This document shows positions 4,588 to 6,078 of a stretch of 6,078 nucleotides of DNA, one piece after another. Position numbers and translations under genes: made by a program. Under the pieces are notes generated by a model, which saw nothing but the letters and a program-made list of their open reading frames with translations, had not been told where the DNA came from and did not search any database. Position 1 is the stretch's first letter. Every line of letters starts with the position of its first letter. The stretch comes from an uncultured Planctomycetaceae bacterium (GTDB taxonomy: Bacteria > Planctomycetota > Planctomycetia > Pirellulales > Pirellulaceae), in assembly GCA_903921945.1 (NCBI GenBank), contig CAIXSC010001014.1, positions 1 through 6,078 of the forward strand, read 5' to 3'.

Positions 4588-6078
4588 CTAGAAGCTTGAC
4601 CAGCGATCGCGAATCCGGCGGCTCTTCGTCCCGGCGCTCGCCGCGGGCGGCGGAATCGCCGGCGGATTGGCTGCCACCCCTTGCGAAGGCGGCGACGAAG
4701 GCTCCGCGGGACGCGTGGCGGACACCGCCGCCGGTGACGCGGACGACGAAAACGCGGCCGCATGGGGTGGAGGGAGCGACCAGCTACGGCGGCGGGGACT
4801 GTCCAGCAGTTCGCGAATCGCTTGGCGTTGGTGCTCGTCCACGTCTTCGGCATGGAATTCGATTTCACCGCCCCGCCGGGCGGCAATGCAGACGCCGCCG
4901 CGCAGCACCAACAGGTTGCGATGAGTGGCGGGAATCCGCGGTCCGGGCACGACAATGCCGCTGAGGTTGAGCGGGTCGGCGGCGGAAATCACGATCCAAT
5001 CGCCCACCGGCTCGTCGCGGGTCGCCCGCAGTTGCGTCACGGAGGCCTCGGTCGCGAATTGTTCGCCAGCAACTCCGGTGACGAACCGCCCGCCGCGAAT
5101 CTCGCCGCGCAATTCCAATCGACGGTACACCACAACCAGTTCGGACCAGTGAGGCGCGGCCGATTCGCGTGCGAGCAGATCGCGGAACACCACGCCGTAG
5201 CGACGCAACAAGAGCCAGCACCAATGCTCGGCCCGCGTCATGGTCCGATCGCCGGGCTCAGCCAGTTCCAAGAACAGTCCGGGGAACAACGACCAGCGGC
5301 CGACGGCGGCGACCCGGAGCGGGCTTTCGCCACGGGCGACGATCGCTCGCACCGCCGCGAACGCGTCCGATGTGATGCGTCCCAACGAAGCCAGTTCCCG
5401 TAGCGCCTCTTGAACGGCGTCGGGAGCCAGCTTGGTCAGCCCGCGCAGTTCGGGGAGGAACAAGGCGCCATGGCGCCGCAGGCATTCCAGCACGGCTTGG
5501 GCTCCGGCGCCGTCGGCGGGATCGATCGCCGGCCGATCAGGCGGCAGCAACCATGGCAGGTCATCGCGGCGAGTCAACGACAGCGGCATCGCGCGTGTCA
5601 TCGCCGCGTACGACGCCTCTTCGCGCGGGTCGCGTTTGGGCGGGTGGAGCCGGCCCCAAGTCAATTCGCCCGCCAAGAACAACTGATCGAGCCACTGCGG
5701 GTCGTAGCCGGCCACTCGCGGAGCCAACACGTATCGCTCCCAAGCGGCGGCTGGCAATTCGAAGCCTTCCAGCTGCGCGATCGCGTCCCGCACGCCCTCC
5801 GGCCCGGCGCCGTAACCGCCGCTCCACCGCTGATGCCGCGCGAGAAAGCGAACAAAGTCGGCCGGCGACACCGGCTGAATCCGCCGCCGCAACCCCTCCA
5901 AGGTCAACCGATGGATCCGCGCGAGCAACCGTCGGTCGCACCATTGCGGTTCGGTTGAGCCGCCATTCGCCGGTCCGGAATTCGGTTCCACGACAAACTG
6001 GCCGCGAAGCACCAACCCTTGGCCCTCGAGCGCCTCCAGGGCCGCGAACACCTGCGACGGCGGCAAACGCAAACTGTC
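4588..6078 (-). CDS. lhr: Lhr-type large helicase, C-terminal part (partial)
   Basis: This is the last 496 residues of a large helicase-related protein; the 5' end lies beyond the window, so the helicase motor domains are not seen. Lhr proteins are ATP-dependent 3'-to-5' single-stranded nucleic acid translocases, linked in mycobacteria to the response to DNA damage. Recognisable C-terminal family stretches, numbered from the window edge: RRLLARIHRLTLEGLRRRI (49-67), PVSPADFVRFLARHQRW (70-86), YDPQWLDQLFLAGELTWGRL (125-144), a winged-helix-like segment with ITSDAFAAVRAI (235-246), GRWSLFPG (260-267), RRYGVVFRDLLARE (292-305), YRRLELRGEIRGGRFVTG (318-335), GEQFA (338-342) and SAADPLNLSGIV (365-376). 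A Pro/Ala/Ser-rich tail of about 70 residues (428-496) ends in RIRDRWSSF and is probably disordered. A TTG at 6072 is internal, not the start. The identification is firm at family level; full length and exact subfamily are unknown. Confidence 0.88.
   Translation of the reverse strand, partial: DSLRLPPSQVFAALEALEGQGLVLRGQFVVEPNSGPANGGSTEPQWCDRRLLARIHRLTLEGLRRRIQPVSPADFVRFLARHQRWSGGYGAGPEGVRDAIAQLEGFELPAAAWERYVLAPRVAGYDPQWLDQLFLAGELTWGRLHPPKRDPREEASYAAMTRAMPLSLTRRDDLPWLLPPDRPAIDPADGAGAQAVLECLRRHGALFLPELRGLTKLAPDAVQEALRELASLGRITSDAFAAVRAIVARGESPLRVAAVGRWSLFPGLFLELAEPGDRTMTRAEHWCWLLLRRYGVVFRDLLARESAAPHWSELVVVYRRLELRGEIRGGRFVTGVAGEQFATEASVTQLRATRDEPVGDWIVISAADPLNLSGIVVPGPRIPATHRNLLVLRGGVCIAARRGGEIEFHAEDVDEHQRQAIRELLDSPRRRSWSLPPPHAAAFSSSASPAAVSATRPAEPSSPPSQGVAANPPAIPPPAASAGTKSRRIRDRWSSF

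Overview
The window is GC-rich and looks like the chromosome of a Gram-negative, high-GC bacterium. A planctomycete (Pirellulales-like) is the most likely host. That is an inference from a Pup/UBact-type modifier ending in Gly-Gly-Glu, its ligase, a large Lhr helicase and an ABC exporter with a short 'SRSRFEAYRR' N-terminus. No rRNA or other phylogenetic marker is present to confirm it.

Layout. Positions 1-451 hold no convincing gene. They contain a perfect 9-bp-stem palindrome, a 12-bp tandem repeat and an 8-bp tandem repeat, leading into the start of an ABC exporter (plus strand, 452-2473). The rest of the window is read from the minus strand: the C-terminal third or so of an Lhr-type helicase that enters from beyond position 6078 and stops at 4588, then a 70-residue Pup-like protein (4241-4453), then 14 bp later a PafA/Dop-family ligase (2454-4226). 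The ligase and the ABC exporter converge and overlap tail to tail by 20 bp.

The centre of interest is the small-modifier/ligase pair. The 70-residue protein ends in GGE, the ligation-ready terminus of prokaryotic ubiquitin-like proteins. The next gene is a recognisable Pup-ligase family enzyme with the glutamine-synthetase-like ETE, VDTG, KNDRD, ENY and GDSN motifs. A Glu terminus would need no deamidation, which fits the absence of a second (Dop) copy next to it. The ligase is unusual: about 105 residues rich in membrane-spanning segments are spliced into the catalytic domain between the ENY motif and the FLVSR motif. This suggests a membrane-anchored ligase. The family's NTRDEPHA motif is also not recognisable.

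Together the pair looks like a compact, possibly membrane-tethered protein-tagging module. No proteasome subunit, Mpa/ARC ATPase or other receptor is visible, so the fate of tagged proteins cannot be read from this window. The Lhr gene upstream and the ABC exporter downstream may simply be neighbours.
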